Numbered from the stretch's first letter, positions 7,798 to 16,642 are shown. The stretch is 20,523 bases of DNA from JAQCEJ01 sp040881995 (GCA_040881995.1 JBBECD010000160.1:1-20523), one strand, 5' to 3'. Notes: generated by a model not told the origin, from the sequence alone. Numbers and translations are program-made.

Positions 7798-10700
7798 GAC
7801 TCGTACGATGCTTCGAGTTGACTTGCGTCGTCGGGGCGGCCGGCGCACTCTTCGAATTCCTGCGCCGTCATTTCGAAAATCGTCGATCGATTCTGCCGTT
7901 TGACGACGTGCAGATAACAGCCGACGTACGGTTGCGTCACGCGCGCTTTTGCATCCAGCGGAGCCACGATCAACAACTGCAAGCCGAATTGTTTGAACAA
8001 GTCGAGTGCGTATTCGGCGTGCTGATCGTCTACCTTGGAAAACATTTCGTCGACGACGACGAAGTGAAAACGGTCGCTGACGGGATGCTCGGGATCGAGA
8101 TCGTATTGATAAGCGATGGCCGCCACCAGAATCGTGAATGCGAGCTTCGCTTTTTCACCTCCCGATTGTCCGCTGCTGTCGTGATACGCCGAAACGGTCT
8201 CGCCGGTCCGGCGGTCGATGACGGCCGCCACGAAATCGAACCAACGGCGAACGTCGGTGACTTTGACCCGCCAGTGCCGGTCGTCGTCGTCGCGCAGGCG
8301 GATGATCAGCTCTTTGATTCGGGCGAACCGGGTTTCGTTGGCTTCCGCCGAGTCTTCAAAGCTCCCCTCCACGCACTCCCGCAACCGGCTCTGAAATTCG
8401 GTGATGTCGGCATCGCGGATGGGACGCGGTTGCAGTTGAATGTGCGTTCCGGCGCGGTATTCGAGCTTTTTGAGCGAGACGTTCAATAAGTCGATTTTGT
8501 CTTCAATCTTGCGGCGCTCCTGTTCCAGCGCGCTGCGGAACAGCCCGATCTCCTCGATCACTTTCTGGTTGAGCCGCTCTTTGAACCGCTGTTCGTGACG
8601 CGGCAGATCGTCCTCGACGATCTGTTGCCGAAAACCGAGAAAGCTGTCGAGATAGTCGACCGAGGCCCGCATGTCGGCCGCTTCTTCGGGGCAGGCCCTG
8701 AGGAACCTCGACATCGCATCCGTCAATCGATTACGGATCGGCTCGACGCGTTGTTTCAGTTTGACGATTCGCTCATCCTGCTCCACGCGGAATTGTTCTC
8801 TCCGCTCGAGGAGATCGTCCGCCGAGAGCGGCGGCTCGGACAATTCCGCATCCAGATCGGAAAACGCCTCTCGGCATGGCCCGAGGCTGCCGTCGCTTTC
8901 GCGGCGTTTGAGGTCCGCCTCGGCGTTCGCGATCAGTTTGCTTGCATCGGCTATTCGATTTTTCAGTTCGCGCTCGTCCCCCACAAGCCGTTCGTATCGG
9001 AGTCGAAGCGCCGTCTCGTCCGCTTCCGCATCGGTCAAATGCCGCTTCAGCACGCGCATCGCGTCGGAACCCTCTTCGATGACGCGGCGTTCTTCCTCCA
9101 GCCGAACGATTTCCCGCTCGTGAAGGGAGAAATCGACTTCCGAAAAACCGGAGATCCGCTGCACTTCGATAATCGCCAAGAGCTGGATTTGCAGCCGCGA
9201 CAATTCGGCTTCGATGTCGCCAAGCCGCGCGGAGTGCGTGGAGTCGATCGATGCCAGACGCTCGATTTCAGCGGCGAGGCGCTGTTTTTTCTCGCGGTTG
9301 TCCCATCCCAGTACGAAATGGCGAGGGTCGACTGCCTCCTCGCGATCGTCTTTCTCGTGGCGTCGGCGTCCGGACTTGATGTGCCGATGCCTCGTCACCG
9401 TCAGGCCGCGGCTTTCCTGAAATTCTTCGACGGTGTCGCAGCACGTGTAGTCGAAACGGTCCTGGAGTTCGGCTTTCAGCCACGGCAGCAGCGGGTGCCC
9501 TTCGCGAAAGCCGAGTTTGTTGATGAGGGAACGCGGCCCCGGCGCTGCCGCGCCGCGATCCCCGGCCTGTTCGGCGACGCGAAGGTAAACGAGCCGCTGA
9601 CCGCGCCCCAGGGCCGTGAGCGGCGTGCGGTCGACGTGGGCTGCCACCACCTGATAATACTTGTCGGGAACCAGCAGACTTAAGGCGAAGCCGTGCAGCA
9701 CTTTTTCGATCGACGACTCCCATTCGCGGGCCGGGGTCAGAACCTGCATGAGTTCGGCGGCGAACGGAAGATCGCGGCCGGGGAGTCCCAGTTCGTCGCA
9801 CAGCGAGCGCCTGAGTTGAACGCACCACTCGGGAATGTTCTCTTTGCGGCGGTTCAGTCCTTCCCATTCGTCGCGGAGTGCCGCGAGCTGTTGCCGCGAC
9901 TGTCCTCGGGCGAGCAGCCTCTCATCGCGTTCGCGACGCAAGCGCGACGTTTCTTCGTCGAGTTCCGCTTGCAGGGCGGGCATTCGCGATTGCAAAGCGG
10001 CGAAGGCCGTCTCGCCGTCGATGGGATCGATGACGCCCAGTTGTTCCAGCGCCTCGTTCAGCCGCGTACACGACTGCCGTTTTCGCTCCGAGTGGGCGCG
10101 CTCGACGTCGATCAGGCGGGGGATTTGTCTCAGCCGGTCGCCGCCGGCCCGTTCGATCTCGTTGCGGAGGTTGCGAATGCGATCCTGCACGTCGCGGGTT
10201 TCCGTCGCCACCGACTCTTTGCGACGCTGGATGTCGTGCAGTTCTTGCTCTTTCTGTGTGACGGCCGGCGTAAACAGGTCGATCGTCCGCTGCGAGAAAT
10301 AGGCCGACGAAGCGCGGACCAGCCGTTCGGCACGTTCGAGAGCATCGGCCTGTTGCCGGTATTCGGTGCCGATTTTTGCAACCGGCTCGAGCAGATCGCG
10401 CTGCTGCCGCACCCGCACCAGACTGTCGTGTGCTTCGCTGAGCTGCGTGAAGTGTCCCAAAAGGCGGTCGACTTTTTCTCCCCAGTCGTGCGGTTCCAGC
10501 ATGTGATCGCGAATGAAATCGTTTAAACGTTGGATGTCCTTAACGGCGACCGTTTGATTGAAGACCTCCATCGCCTTCGGCTTGACGCGGGTGATCTTGC
10601 TGAACCAGCCCTCGAATTCCTGAAATGTGCGGGTGGCGCGGAATTCGCGGCTCCGCAGCACCTTGAGTATGTTTTCCGACGATTCGAGCTGTTGAAAGTC

Positions 10701-11234
10701 CTTCTGAATCGATCGCTCGCCCTCCGCGAAACAGTAGATTTTTTCGACGCTCTGATCGCCGGTGAGATATAAAACCTGCGCCACCGTGAACGTCTTGCCC
10801 AGGTCGCCGTTGTGAAAACAGGCCAGAATCACCGAATACTGTTCCCCTTTAGGACGAAGATATTTGACGCTGATGCCGTGGCCCTCTTCGTCGCTGCTTC
10901 GATCGTAGGCCCCTTTCAGATAAGAGCGTTCGTCGCGCTCCCGCTTCTTCGCTCCGGCGGCGACGTTAAAGTTCCTGACGCCGGGACGCACCAATAACGT
11001 CAACAGGGCGTCGACCAGAGTCGACTTGCCCGATCCGTTCTGGCCGATGAGCAGCGCGGAATGTCCTTCGGGGCGGACGGTGAAAACGTGGCCGTCAAAC
11101 GTCCCCCAATTCCAGAGTTCGATCTTGTGGAGTCGATAACCTTTGGTTTTGGAATTGGCGAACGGCAGTCTGTCGGAAAGCGGCATAATCGAGACTCGGC
11201 ACATAAAAGATCGTGATGGAATTTCTGCAGTCAC
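7794..11234 (-). CDS. jetC: Wadjet subunit JetC, MukB/SMC-like ATPase
   Basis: The 1146-residue SMC-type ATPase has an N-terminal head with KIELWNWGTFDG and Walker A GQNGSGKST (64-72). Two long coiled-coil regions flank a hinge-like globular part (about 480-570, with LPFAAELMQV and ALSLLVPDKYY). FVLGWDNREKK near 640 is a family hallmark. The C-terminal head has signature SGQSGGEK (1021-1028), Walker B FHFVVVDE (Glu1063) and D-loop SKVD (1066-1069). It should extrude DNA loops with JetA and JetB. GTG 11234 overlaps the jetB stop as GTGA and is taken as the start. ATG 11186 would remove 16 residues and leave 15 before the conserved GYRLHKIE, which is equally compatible with the family. Neither start has a strong ribosome site. 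Confidence 0.94.
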   Translation of the reverse strand: MTAEIPSRSFMCRVSIMPLSDRLPFANSKTKGYRLHKIELWNWGTFDGHVFTVRPEGHSALLIGQNGSGKSTLVDALLTLLVRPGVRNFNVAAGAKKRERDERSYLKGAYDRSSDEEGHGISVKYLRPKGEQYSVILACFHNGDLGKTFTVAQVLYLTGDQSVEKIYCFAEGERSIQKDFQQLESSENILKVLRSREFRATRTFQEFEGWFSKITRVKPKAMEVFNQTVAVKDIQRLNDFIRDHMLEPHDWGEKVDRLLGHFTQLSEAHDSLVRVRQQRDLLEPVAKIGTEYRQQADALERAERLVRASSAYFSQRTIDLFTPAVTQKEQELHDIQRRKESVATETRDVQDRIRNLRNEIERAGGDRLRQIPRLIDVERAHSERKRQSCTRLNEALEQLGVIDPIDGETAFAALQSRMPALQAELDEETSRLRRERDERLLARGQSRQQLAALRDEWEGLNRRKENIPEWCVQLRRSLCDELGLPGRDLPFAAELMQVLTPAREWESSIEKVLHGFALSLLVPDKYYQVVAAHVDRTPLTALGRGQRLVYLRVAEQAGDRGAAAPGPRSLINKLGFREGHPLLPWLKAELQDRFDYTCCDTVEEFQESRGLTVTRHRHIKSGRRRHEKDDREEAVDPRHFVLGWDNREKKQRLAAEIERLASIDSTHSARLGDIEAELSRLQIQLLAIIEVQRISGFSEVDFSLHEREIVRLEEERRVIEEGSDAMRVLKRHLTDAEADETALRLRYERLVGDERELKNRIADASKLIANAEADLKRRESDGSLGPCREAFSDLDAELSEPPLSADDLLERREQFRVEQDERIVKLKQRVEPIRNRLTDAMSRFLRACPEEAADMRASVDYLDSFLGFRQQIVEDDLPRHEQRFKERLNQKVIEEIGLFRSALEQERRKIEDKIDLLNVSLKKLEYRAGTHIQLQPRPIRDADITEFQSRLRECVEGSFEDSAEANETRFARIKELIIRLRDDDDRHWRVKVTDVRRWFDFVAAVIDRRTGETVSAYHDSSGQSGGEKAKLAFTILVAAIAYQYDLDPEHPVSDRFHFVVVDEMFSKVDDQHAEYALDLFKQFGLQLLIVAPLDAKARVTQPYVGCYLHVVKRQNRSTIFEMTAQEFEECAGRPDDASQLEASYES

Positions 11235-11851
11235 GCCTGAGTGGATGCGGGCGACTCGCCGCGTTCGCGGTTCTCGACGGCGGCCTGCAGTTGCAATTGC
11301 AGATGTTCGAGTTCCTCCGCCGTTAACCGGGCCTTAAGGATGCGGCGCACTTCCCAACTCGGCGGCTCTTGACCGAATCGCCGCACGAAGCCGAGTTCTT
11401 CCAGCTTGCGCAGCGTCGATTGCAGCTCTCGCTGCTGTCGGACTTCGTCATTTTGCGAGGGGAAGAAGCCTTTCCATTGGTCGAGCAGATCGGATTCATC
11501 GACCACGCACCGGTCGTCGCGGGTCTGCTCTTCTTCGAATCGCCGCAGCGCATCGCGCAGGAGAACGCTGAGCACGGTTTGCCCGAAGCTGAGACGCGTC
11601 GAGCGGAAGAGTTTGGGAATCGCCGCATACCCCTCGGGCATCGTCTCGTCGCTGAATTGCTTCAAGTAAGCGAGCCCTTCCGTTTCATCGATCACGAGTT
11701 GCAGGCCGAGCCGGGTGACGTACTGCTCGACGGGCGCGCGATTCGAGAGCAGAATATTCCAGACACGCCCGTCTTCGATCTCGACGACGCCTTGCAGCAA
11801 TCGCACGGCGGCGATGCTCCAGTCGCGGAACTCCGGATACTCACCGCGCAT
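11231..11851 (-). CDS. jetB: Wadjet subunit JetB (DUF4194, MukE-like)
   Basis: The 206-residue protein matches DUF4194, the kite-like (MukE-like) subunit that bridges JetA and the JetC heads. Visible features are the N-terminal RLLQGVVEIEDGRVWN, the central LRDALRRFEEEQ helix, DLLDQWKGFFP and a C-terminal winged-helix-like LRKLEELGFVRRF followed by ILKARLTAEELEHL. Its ATG at 11851 lies inside the end of jetA (11-base overlap), and its stop overlaps the GTG of jetC, so translation along the operon is coupled. The length is normal for the family. Confidence 0.92.
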   Translation of the reverse strand: MRGEYPEFRDWSIAAVRLLQGVVEIEDGRVWNILLSNRAPVEQYVTRLGLQLVIDETEGLAYLKQFSDETMPEGYAAIPKLFRSTRLSFGQTVLSVLLRDALRRFEEEQTRDDRCVVDESDLLDQWKGFFPSQNDEVRQQRELQSTLRKLEELGFVRRFGQEPPSWEVRRILKARLTAEELEHLQLQLQAAVENRERGESPASTQA

Positions 11852-13322
11852 GTCCGTTACTCCTCGCGGGGACGAACGTCACCCGTGGAATGGTGACGGC
11901 GAGCGAAGCCTGCGTGGGAGAGTCCGACGAAATCACGACCGTTTCCGTGCTGCGCGGCTCGATGAGATGCCCTTCTTCGGCCGCGATCTGCAAGTAGCCG
12001 ATCACCTCGACCACTCCCGCCTCGGCGGGATGAACGGCGAGCAAATCTCCCAGCGTCGGCGCGTTTTCGATCGCCAGCATATGGCGAATGCGGTCGCGCA
12101 TGCCGTGCCAATCCAGACGCTTTAAAGCGGCCAACTGCTGAAACGCGGCCATCCGCTCGTCGGCGTCGGGCTCAAAGTCGGAAAGATCGACAGCGGCAAA
12201 TCGCGGAGGATCGATCCAAAACGTGCGGCGCAGCGGCGATTCGACGGCCATGTCGAGATCGAGGCTCAGTCCGATCTCCTCCGAATCCGGTTCGCCCGCG
12301 TATACGGCCGCGAGCCCCTGAAGATCTCGAAGCAGTTGTGCGACGCGCTGTCGCTCGGCATGGGCGCGGACGTCGAGCAGCCGTCGCAACGTCGCCGATA
12401 GCCGCTGGTTCGTCCGCATGACTTTATCGGCTTCGTTCTGCAGCAACGTGATCATATTGCGGATCGTCTCCAGCCCCTCTTGCTGATGATCGAGTTCCGG
12501 AATGCGGCGGACCTCTCGAATGATCTTCTCGAGCCGCTCCGTCTGGCTCGGCGAGAGTATTAAACGGACGAACTCGTAAAAGCTGACTCCCTGATCTTCC
12601 TGTTTCAGGAGATCCTCGGCGTCCAACGCAAATTCGAGAATTCTGCCGCGGGTCTCGTTTCCCCCCGTCTGGCGCTGCTGGACTTGCGACGTGATATCGC
12701 GAAACGAATCCTCGACCGCGCGAAAATCCCCCTGCAACTGACGCAGGAGCGACACCGCCGTGGAAAACCGTTCGCGAATCTGCGCCGGCTGATATCGGGA
12801 AATCGTACCGTCGCTCTCAATTTGCTCGATTTCGGCCTGCAAGCGGTCCCGTTCCTCGCGGAGATGGCCGAGTTTCGTTTCCGGGTCATCCGATGAACCG
12901 ACGACGATGTCCGACAGGGTTTCGATCACCAGCTTGAGACGGGATTCGGTGCCGACGAATCCGAGATCTTGATTGAGCACGCGGTCGAGGAACACGAACA
13001 CGTCTTCGGTATGCGGAGTGAGTTGATAAACCGGTTCATCCCGTCCCGCTTCCAGAAATCGCTGCAGCCATCGCGTGTCGCGGGAGCACCAATCGCTGAT
13101 GTAGACGTCGGGCTTGCCGATCAGTGCATTCGGGTGCGTGTCTTGCAGCTCTTCGAGATAAGCGATCAACGCCGCCAATAGGTCGGAATGGGGGATCGCG
13201 ATTCGTCCGCTTTGCTTGAACTGCCGATCGAGAAAATCGATAACGAACGGTGCGCTCCGCGCGTGCAGCAATTTTATTGCCGGCGACGTTTCAAAATAAA
13301 CGAACAGCTTGCCAAGACGCAT
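11841..13322 (-). CDS. jetA: Wadjet subunit JetA (DUF3375, MukF-like)
   Basis: The 493-residue protein matches DUF3375, the kleisin (MukF-like) subunit. The N-terminal segment SPAIKLLHARSAPFVIDFLDR corresponds to the start of the family, where a short leader precedes PAxxLLxAxxAPxxxSFL. Central charged helices (about 140-300) look coiled-coil forming, and the C terminus is a winged-helix-like domain including GDLLAVHPAEAGVVEVIGYL. The frame is open upstream to 13739, but that stretch translates to low-quality Arg/Ser-rich sequence. ATG 13322 was chosen because GGGGAG lies 9 bases upstream and because it places the family start near residue 1. ATG 13364 and 13391 are alternatives. It is the first gene of the complete type I operon jetABCD. 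Confidence 0.92.
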   Translation of the reverse strand: MRLGKLFVYFETSPAIKLLHARSAPFVIDFLDRQFKQSGRIAIPHSDLLAALIAYLEELQDTHPNALIGKPDVYISDWCSRDTRWLQRFLEAGRDEPVYQLTPHTEDVFVFLDRVLNQDLGFVGTESRLKLVIETLSDIVVGSSDDPETKLGHLREERDRLQAEIEQIESDGTISRYQPAQIRERFSTAVSLLRQLQGDFRAVEDSFRDITSQVQQRQTGGNETRGRILEFALDAEDLLKQEDQGVSFYEFVRLILSPSQTERLEKIIREVRRIPELDHQQEGLETIRNMITLLQNEADKVMRTNQRLSATLRRLLDVRAHAERQRVAQLLRDLQGLAAVYAGEPDSEEIGLSLDLDMAVESPLRRTFWIDPPRFAAVDLSDFEPDADERMAAFQQLAALKRLDWHGMRDRIRHMLAIENAPTLGDLLAVHPAEAGVVEVIGYLQIAAEEGHLIEPRSTETVVISSDSPTQASLAVTIPRVTFVPARSNGHAR

Positions 13323-13331
13323 ACGGGATAA

Positions 13332-13337
13332 CTCCCC
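13332..13337 (-). promoter_or_regulatory. Ribosome binding site fixing the jetA start
   Basis: On the minus strand GGGGAG precedes ATG 13322 by 9 bases. The upstream in-frame ATGs at 13364 and 13391 have no comparable site, so this decides the start. Confidence 0.65.
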
Positions 13338-13434
13338 GGTTTCCCGTGGCGAGTCCCGCTCCATCAGTCCGTGCCGCCAGAGGATCGACATGCCCGCATC
13401 GACAGCCCCGTTGGCTGCGATGTTGCCTTGTCGA

Positions 13435-13463
13435 ATCGTACACGCAATTGACGTGCGATTCAA
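13435..13463 (-). promoter_or_regulatory. Putative promoter of jetABCD with an overlapping dyad
   Basis: On the minus strand TTGAAT (13463-13458) and TACGAT (13440-13435) are 17 bases apart, each matching 4 of 6 consensus positions. Transcription would begin near 13428, giving a leader of about 105 bases before jetA. An inverted repeat, AATTGA (13446-13451) and TCAATT (13460-13465) with an 8-base spacer, overlaps the -35 box and could be an operator. Both calls are inference from pattern only. Confidence 0.35.
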
Positions 13464-13630
13464 TTCACTCCCGAAATGGCCGGATGAACGGTTCCCGTCC
13501 CCCAACGGTTCGTCGGAGCAGCCGATATAATCGCTACAACGGGATCGACGCCGACGGATCGCGTAAAACGGCCGGATTGCCAACGAAGCCGGCCTGGGCG
13601 CCCTGCGCGGTTTGAAGTTGCGCGTTTTTT

Positions 13631-13651
13631 CCTTCTCCCAGCGGGAGAGGG
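13631..13651. repeat. Hairpin of the CTCCC/GGGAG type after the surface-protein gene
   Basis: CCTTCTCCC and GGGAGAGGG pair over 9 positions (one G-T wobble) around AGC, 79 bases past the stop at 13730. Similar CTCTCCC...GGGAGAG palindromes are common dispersed elements in several bacterial phyla. It could terminate or stabilise the surface-protein mRNA, but on that strand an A-run follows, not a T-run. Confidence 0.4.
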
Positions 13652-13729
13652 AGAAAGAGAAGAGTTGGCTTGGGCGGTTCGCCATTCCCGACGAGTCCGC
13701 CCGCTCGGCGGTTGCGGTCGTGGAGCGAA

Positions 13730-16642
13730 TTAACTCCACACGCCCGTCTGGGTAAAGACGTAATCGAGCGACGTCATGTCGGTTATCGGGCCGGGGGCTG
13801 CGAGGGATTGTGCAATGGCTTCATCCATGCCCGTAGCCTGTGCGGTCCGGCCGTTCGTGCGTTCGATACTGATGAGCGCGTCCAAACCGAACACCTCGTC
13901 CAGCGTCCCCAAACTCTGAAATTCGGCGACGTCGTTGCCGCCGGCCGAGGCGTTGAAATCGACGTCAGCGAAACCGAATAACGACGCACGCCGGCCGCTG
14001 CCCCACACGACGTAACTCGACGTCGGAATGTTGAGAAAATAGTCATCTCCGGCGGAATCCTGGATCGTCGCCGTGTCGCTGCCTCCGGAGCCGGCCGTGG
14101 CGTTCACATTCTCGAACGATGCGACCTGATAGAAGTAATCGCTCGACGACATAGTCGAGGAATTGACGCCCGACACGAAGGTGTCGCTGTTGGCATTTCC
14201 GTTGAGGTCGGCGCGGTCGTTCCCTCCGTTATCGGCATGCGCGTAGACCTCTTCAAATCGCGTCGCCGAGCCGTAGTAGGTAATGTCGGCATTTTGAATC
14301 GTGCTGCGGACATCCTTGCCGATGAAGCGGTCGTCACCACTGGAGTCGTAAAAGTGGGCTTCGTCGGTTCCGCCGACGTACGAATAGGCGTAAACGCGAT
14401 CGAAATTATGACCGCGGTTGTCGAATCCGGCGCCGGAGAGCGAACCGAGGCTGGTATCGACGTGAAAGACGTCGTCACCGGCGGAATCCCACAACATGGC
14501 GAGATCGTACCCCGACGACGCATTGGCATCGACCTGGTCGAACCGCGACGCGGAGTTGTAAAAATTCGTGCCGGTCAGCCAACTGCGGGCCTCTTCGCCT
14601 ATAAAGTTGTCGTTGCCGGCGGAGTCGTCGAAAGCGGCGGTGTCAAATCCGCCCGCATATGAGTAGGCGTAAACGCGGCGGAAACCATCGACCCGGTTGA
14701 TATATCCCGTCCCTTGTAACGTCGCCGTCAAGGGGGTGGCGGTGTATTGATCGTCGCCGACGGAATCGTTGAGAATCGCCCGGTCCTGTCCCCCTCCCGA
14801 GGCGACGTCGATGGATTCGAAGCTATCGCCGGTGACGGTAATGCCCGGTCCGACAAGCTCCATCGATCCGGGATTCATTGTTACGTTGTCGACGCCGGTC
14901 GTCCCCATGACGTGCAAGGTGTCGTTGCCCGCCAGTCCATGCACTTCGATGCGGCTGACGATGCCGGAACCGAGTGAATATTCGACGCCATTGACCGTGA
15001 CCGTGAAGGTGGCGCCGAGCGAGACGGTGATTTCATCATCGTTTGACGTTCCGTTGACGATGATCGTCGACTGCGCTTCGTACGCACCGACGTCGACGGT
15101 GCCGAACGCGCGGACGAAGAGAACTCCGCGTTGGTCGACGGAGAGGGCTTCGACGACGTTCAGGTCGCCGTCCAGATCAAACACGTCGGCCGGCAGAATG
15201 GCATTGTTGCCCGCATTGATGGCCGGGCTGCCAACCGCCAGGGCGTGGGTCAGCGTGGTGCCGCCATTGGCCGCCAGCGTGGGATTCAAAATGGACGCCA
15301 GCGCCGTCGGGTCGGTGCCGTCGCTGGTCGCGGTGATATCGCTCGCGCCCGCCGTGACGCCGACGAAGGCTTGGGCGTTGGTGTTGCTGCTGCGACCGAA
15401 AAGATTGTTGGCATTCGCGTTGAACGTCCCGGCGTTGCTGATTTCGGCGCCGCCGCTGCCGGTATTCCCGGAGATGATGGTACTGGCAACGGTTGCCGTG
15501 CTGCCGGAGTAATTGAAGATGCCGCCGCCGTTGAATGCCGCCGAATTGCCGGAGATGGTGCTGTTCGCGACCGACAGGGTGCCGAAGAAGTTGCGGATGC
15601 CGCCGCCGTCGCCGCCGCTGGAGGAGTTGCCGGAGATCGTGCTGTTCGTCACGGTGAGCGAACCGGTCGAGTTGTAGAGTCCGCCCCCGAAGAAGGCGAC
15701 GGAGTTGCCGGAGACCGTGCTGTTGGTCACGTTCACCGTGCCGTCGGAGTTATAGATTCCGCCGCCGTTGTTCTGCGCCGAGTTGCCCGCGATCGTGGTG
15801 TCGATGACGTTGAGCGTGCCGGTGTAGTTCGCGATGCCGCCTCCGCCGAAATCCTCCGCCGTGTTGCCGGTGATCGTGCTGTGCGAGACGGTCGCCGTGC
15901 CGCCGGCGATGTACAATCCGCCGCCGAAATAGCTCGCCGTATTTCCCGAAATCGCGCTGTTGGCGACGGTCACCGTGCCGGTGGAATGATTGAAGATTCC
16001 CGCGCCGTAACTGGCGATGTTGCCGGAAATCGTGCTGTTGGCGACCGACAGCGCACCGGCGATATTGTAGATTCCGCCTCCCTTGAAGTTCGCGGCGTTG
16101 CCCGAGATCGTGCTGTTCGTAACGGTGAGATTCTCCAGATTGAAGATCGAAGCGCCGTTGCCGCTGCCGTCGACACCGGGGGCGCTCCCTCCGGTCAGCG
16201 TCAGACCGCTCAGTTGCACGGCGATTTCGCCCGCCGTGCCGTCGTCAACCACGAAATGCCGCGACAGTTCGTTGGCCTCGATCGTAAGCTGGCTGGCTCC
16301 CAGGCCGGTAATGGTGAGAGCATCGCTGATCGTCATCTGCGTGCCGCTCAGTACGATCGTGCTGCCCGCGAGCGATGCGTCGAAGTCGATCGTGTCGGCG
16401 CCGGATGTGTTGTTGGCCGCGAGAATGGCTTCGCGCAGCGAGATCCCGTCGCCGCCGTCGCTGGCGATCAGCGCTGCGATGCTTGCCGTATTGCCATTCA
16501 CCACGTCGAGTGAGTTCTCGACCGTTACCGCCGATAACTGAATGCGGGGTTCGAGCGACTCGAACGACACGAGCGCCGGGCCAGGCCGAAATCGTCGGCG
16601 AGCAGGTGATGTCAGTTGACGGCGTTTTCGACTTCGTGCCAT
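13730..16642 (-). CDS. Large surface protein: LEPR motif, CSLREA, beta-helix, choice-of-anchor Q and novel tandem repeats
   Basis: The 970-residue protein begins with a basic N terminus and the SLEPRIQLSA motif (29-38) that marks LEPR-XLL planctomycete proteins. DGISLREAILAANN (65-78) is a CSLREA-like segment. Nine turns of a parallel beta-helix follow (171-405, consensus VxNSTISGNxAxxxGGGIYNxxG), then a choice-of-anchor Q-like part (about 440-525, with GGTTLTHALAVGSPAINAG). A transitional beta region contains LAGNDTLHVMG (570-580). Six repeats of 46-49 residues (608-890) and a degenerate seventh end the protein. It is probably exported and displayed on the cell surface or matrix, perhaps for adhesion; no catalytic motif is seen. 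ATG 16642 has no strong ribosome site. Product lengths in such families vary widely. Confidence 0.88.
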   Translation of the reverse strand: MARSRKRRQLTSPARRRFRPGPALVSFESLEPRIQLSAVTVENSLDVVNGNTASIAALIASDGGDGISLREAILAANNTSGADTIDFDASLAGSTIVLSGTQMTISDALTITGLGASQLTIEANELSRHFVVDDGTAGEIAVQLSGLTLTGGSAPGVDGSGNGASIFNLENLTVTNSTISGNAANFKGGGIYNIAGALSVANSTISGNIASYGAGIFNHSTGTVTVANSAISGNTASYFGGGLYIAGGTATVSHSTITGNTAEDFGGGGIANYTGTLNVIDTTIAGNSAQNNGGGIYNSDGTVNVTNSTVSGNSVAFFGGGLYNSTGSLTVTNSTISGNSSSGGDGGGIRNFFGTLSVANSTISGNSAAFNGGGIFNYSGSTATVASTIISGNTGSGGAEISNAGTFNANANNLFGRSSNTNAQAFVGVTAGASDITATSDGTDPTALASILNPTLAANGGTTLTHALAVGSPAINAGNNAILPADVFDLDGDLNVVEALSVDQRGVLFVRAFGTVDVGAYEAQSTIIVNGTSNDDEITVSLGATFTVTVNGVEYSLGSGIVSRIEVHGLAGNDTLHVMGTTGVDNVTMNPGSMELVGPGITVTGDSFESIDVASGGGQDRAILNDSVGDDQYTATPLTATLQGTGYINRVDGFRRVYAYSYAGGFDTAAFDDSAGNDNFIGEEARSWLTGTNFYNSASRFDQVDANASSGYDLAMLWDSAGDDVFHVDTSLGSLSGAGFDNRGHNFDRVYAYSYVGGTDEAHFYDSSGDDRFIGKDVRSTIQNADITYYGSATRFEEVYAHADNGGNDRADLNGNANSDTFVSGVNSSTMSSSDYFYQVASFENVNATAGSGGSDTATIQDSAGDDYFLNIPTSSYVVWGSGRRASLFGFADVDFNASAGGNDVAEFQSLGTLDEVFGLDALISIERTNGRTAQATGMDEAIAQSLAAPGPITDMTSLDYVFTQTGVWS
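13973..14821 (-). repeat. Six tandem repeats of about 47 residues within the surface protein
   Basis: Units start at residues 608 (46 aa), 654 (47), 701 (46), 747 (49), 796 (47) and 843 (48), with a partial seventh from 891. Shared pattern: F-x-x-V-x-A, a GG-x-D turn, then D-SAGDD-x-F, then a variable strand often ending G-x-x-F/Y. The acidic SAGDD turn suggests calcium binding, but it is not the RTX nonapeptide GGxGxD. The units are diverged at DNA level. Confidence 0.8.
15428..16132 (-). repeat. Nine beta-helix coils encoded by related 72-81-base DNA units
   Basis: Residues 171-405 form nine coils of about 24-27 residues. Each has an NSTISGN-like strand-turn and a GGGIYN-like strand. At DNA level, phrases such as GCCGGAGATCGTGCTGTT recur on the plus strand in slightly altered forms, consistent with internal duplication. 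Confidence 0.8.

Larger units (their letters stand above)
13323..13729. other. Intergenic region upstream of the Wadjet operon
   Basis: About 400 bases separate the surface-protein stop (13730) and jetA. An open minus-strand frame crosses it, but its translation is Arg/Ser-rich and resembles no family. It holds the putative jetA promoter (13435-13463), a hairpin near the end of the surface-protein gene (13631-13651) and a plus-strand TATAAT at 13526 without a -35 partner. No RNA gene was recognised. Confidence 0.6.

Noticed and set aside
6832..7821. Plus-strand open frame of 329 codons
   Set aside because: It is antisense to jetD, whose motifs are clear.
8595..9683. Plus-strand open frame of 362 codons inside jetC
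   Set aside because: It lies wholly antisense to the conserved JetC coding sequence; the translation resembles no family and follows from the GC-rich codon pattern.
13526..13531. Plus-strand TATAAT
   Set aside because: No -35 element at a suitable distance and no plus-strand gene downstream.
13374..13739. Long N-terminal extension of JetA
   Set aside because: Arg/Ser-rich translation without family likeness; the ribosome site and family start support ATG 13322.
15428..16132. CRISPR-like regular repeats
   Set aside because: The units are diverged, encode protein in frame and have no constant repeat with variable spacers.
15131..16513. Plus-strand open frame of 460 codons, Val/Ala/Arg-rich and repetitive
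   Set aside because: It is the complement of the beta-helix coding repeats; its repetition mirrors the real minus-strand gene.
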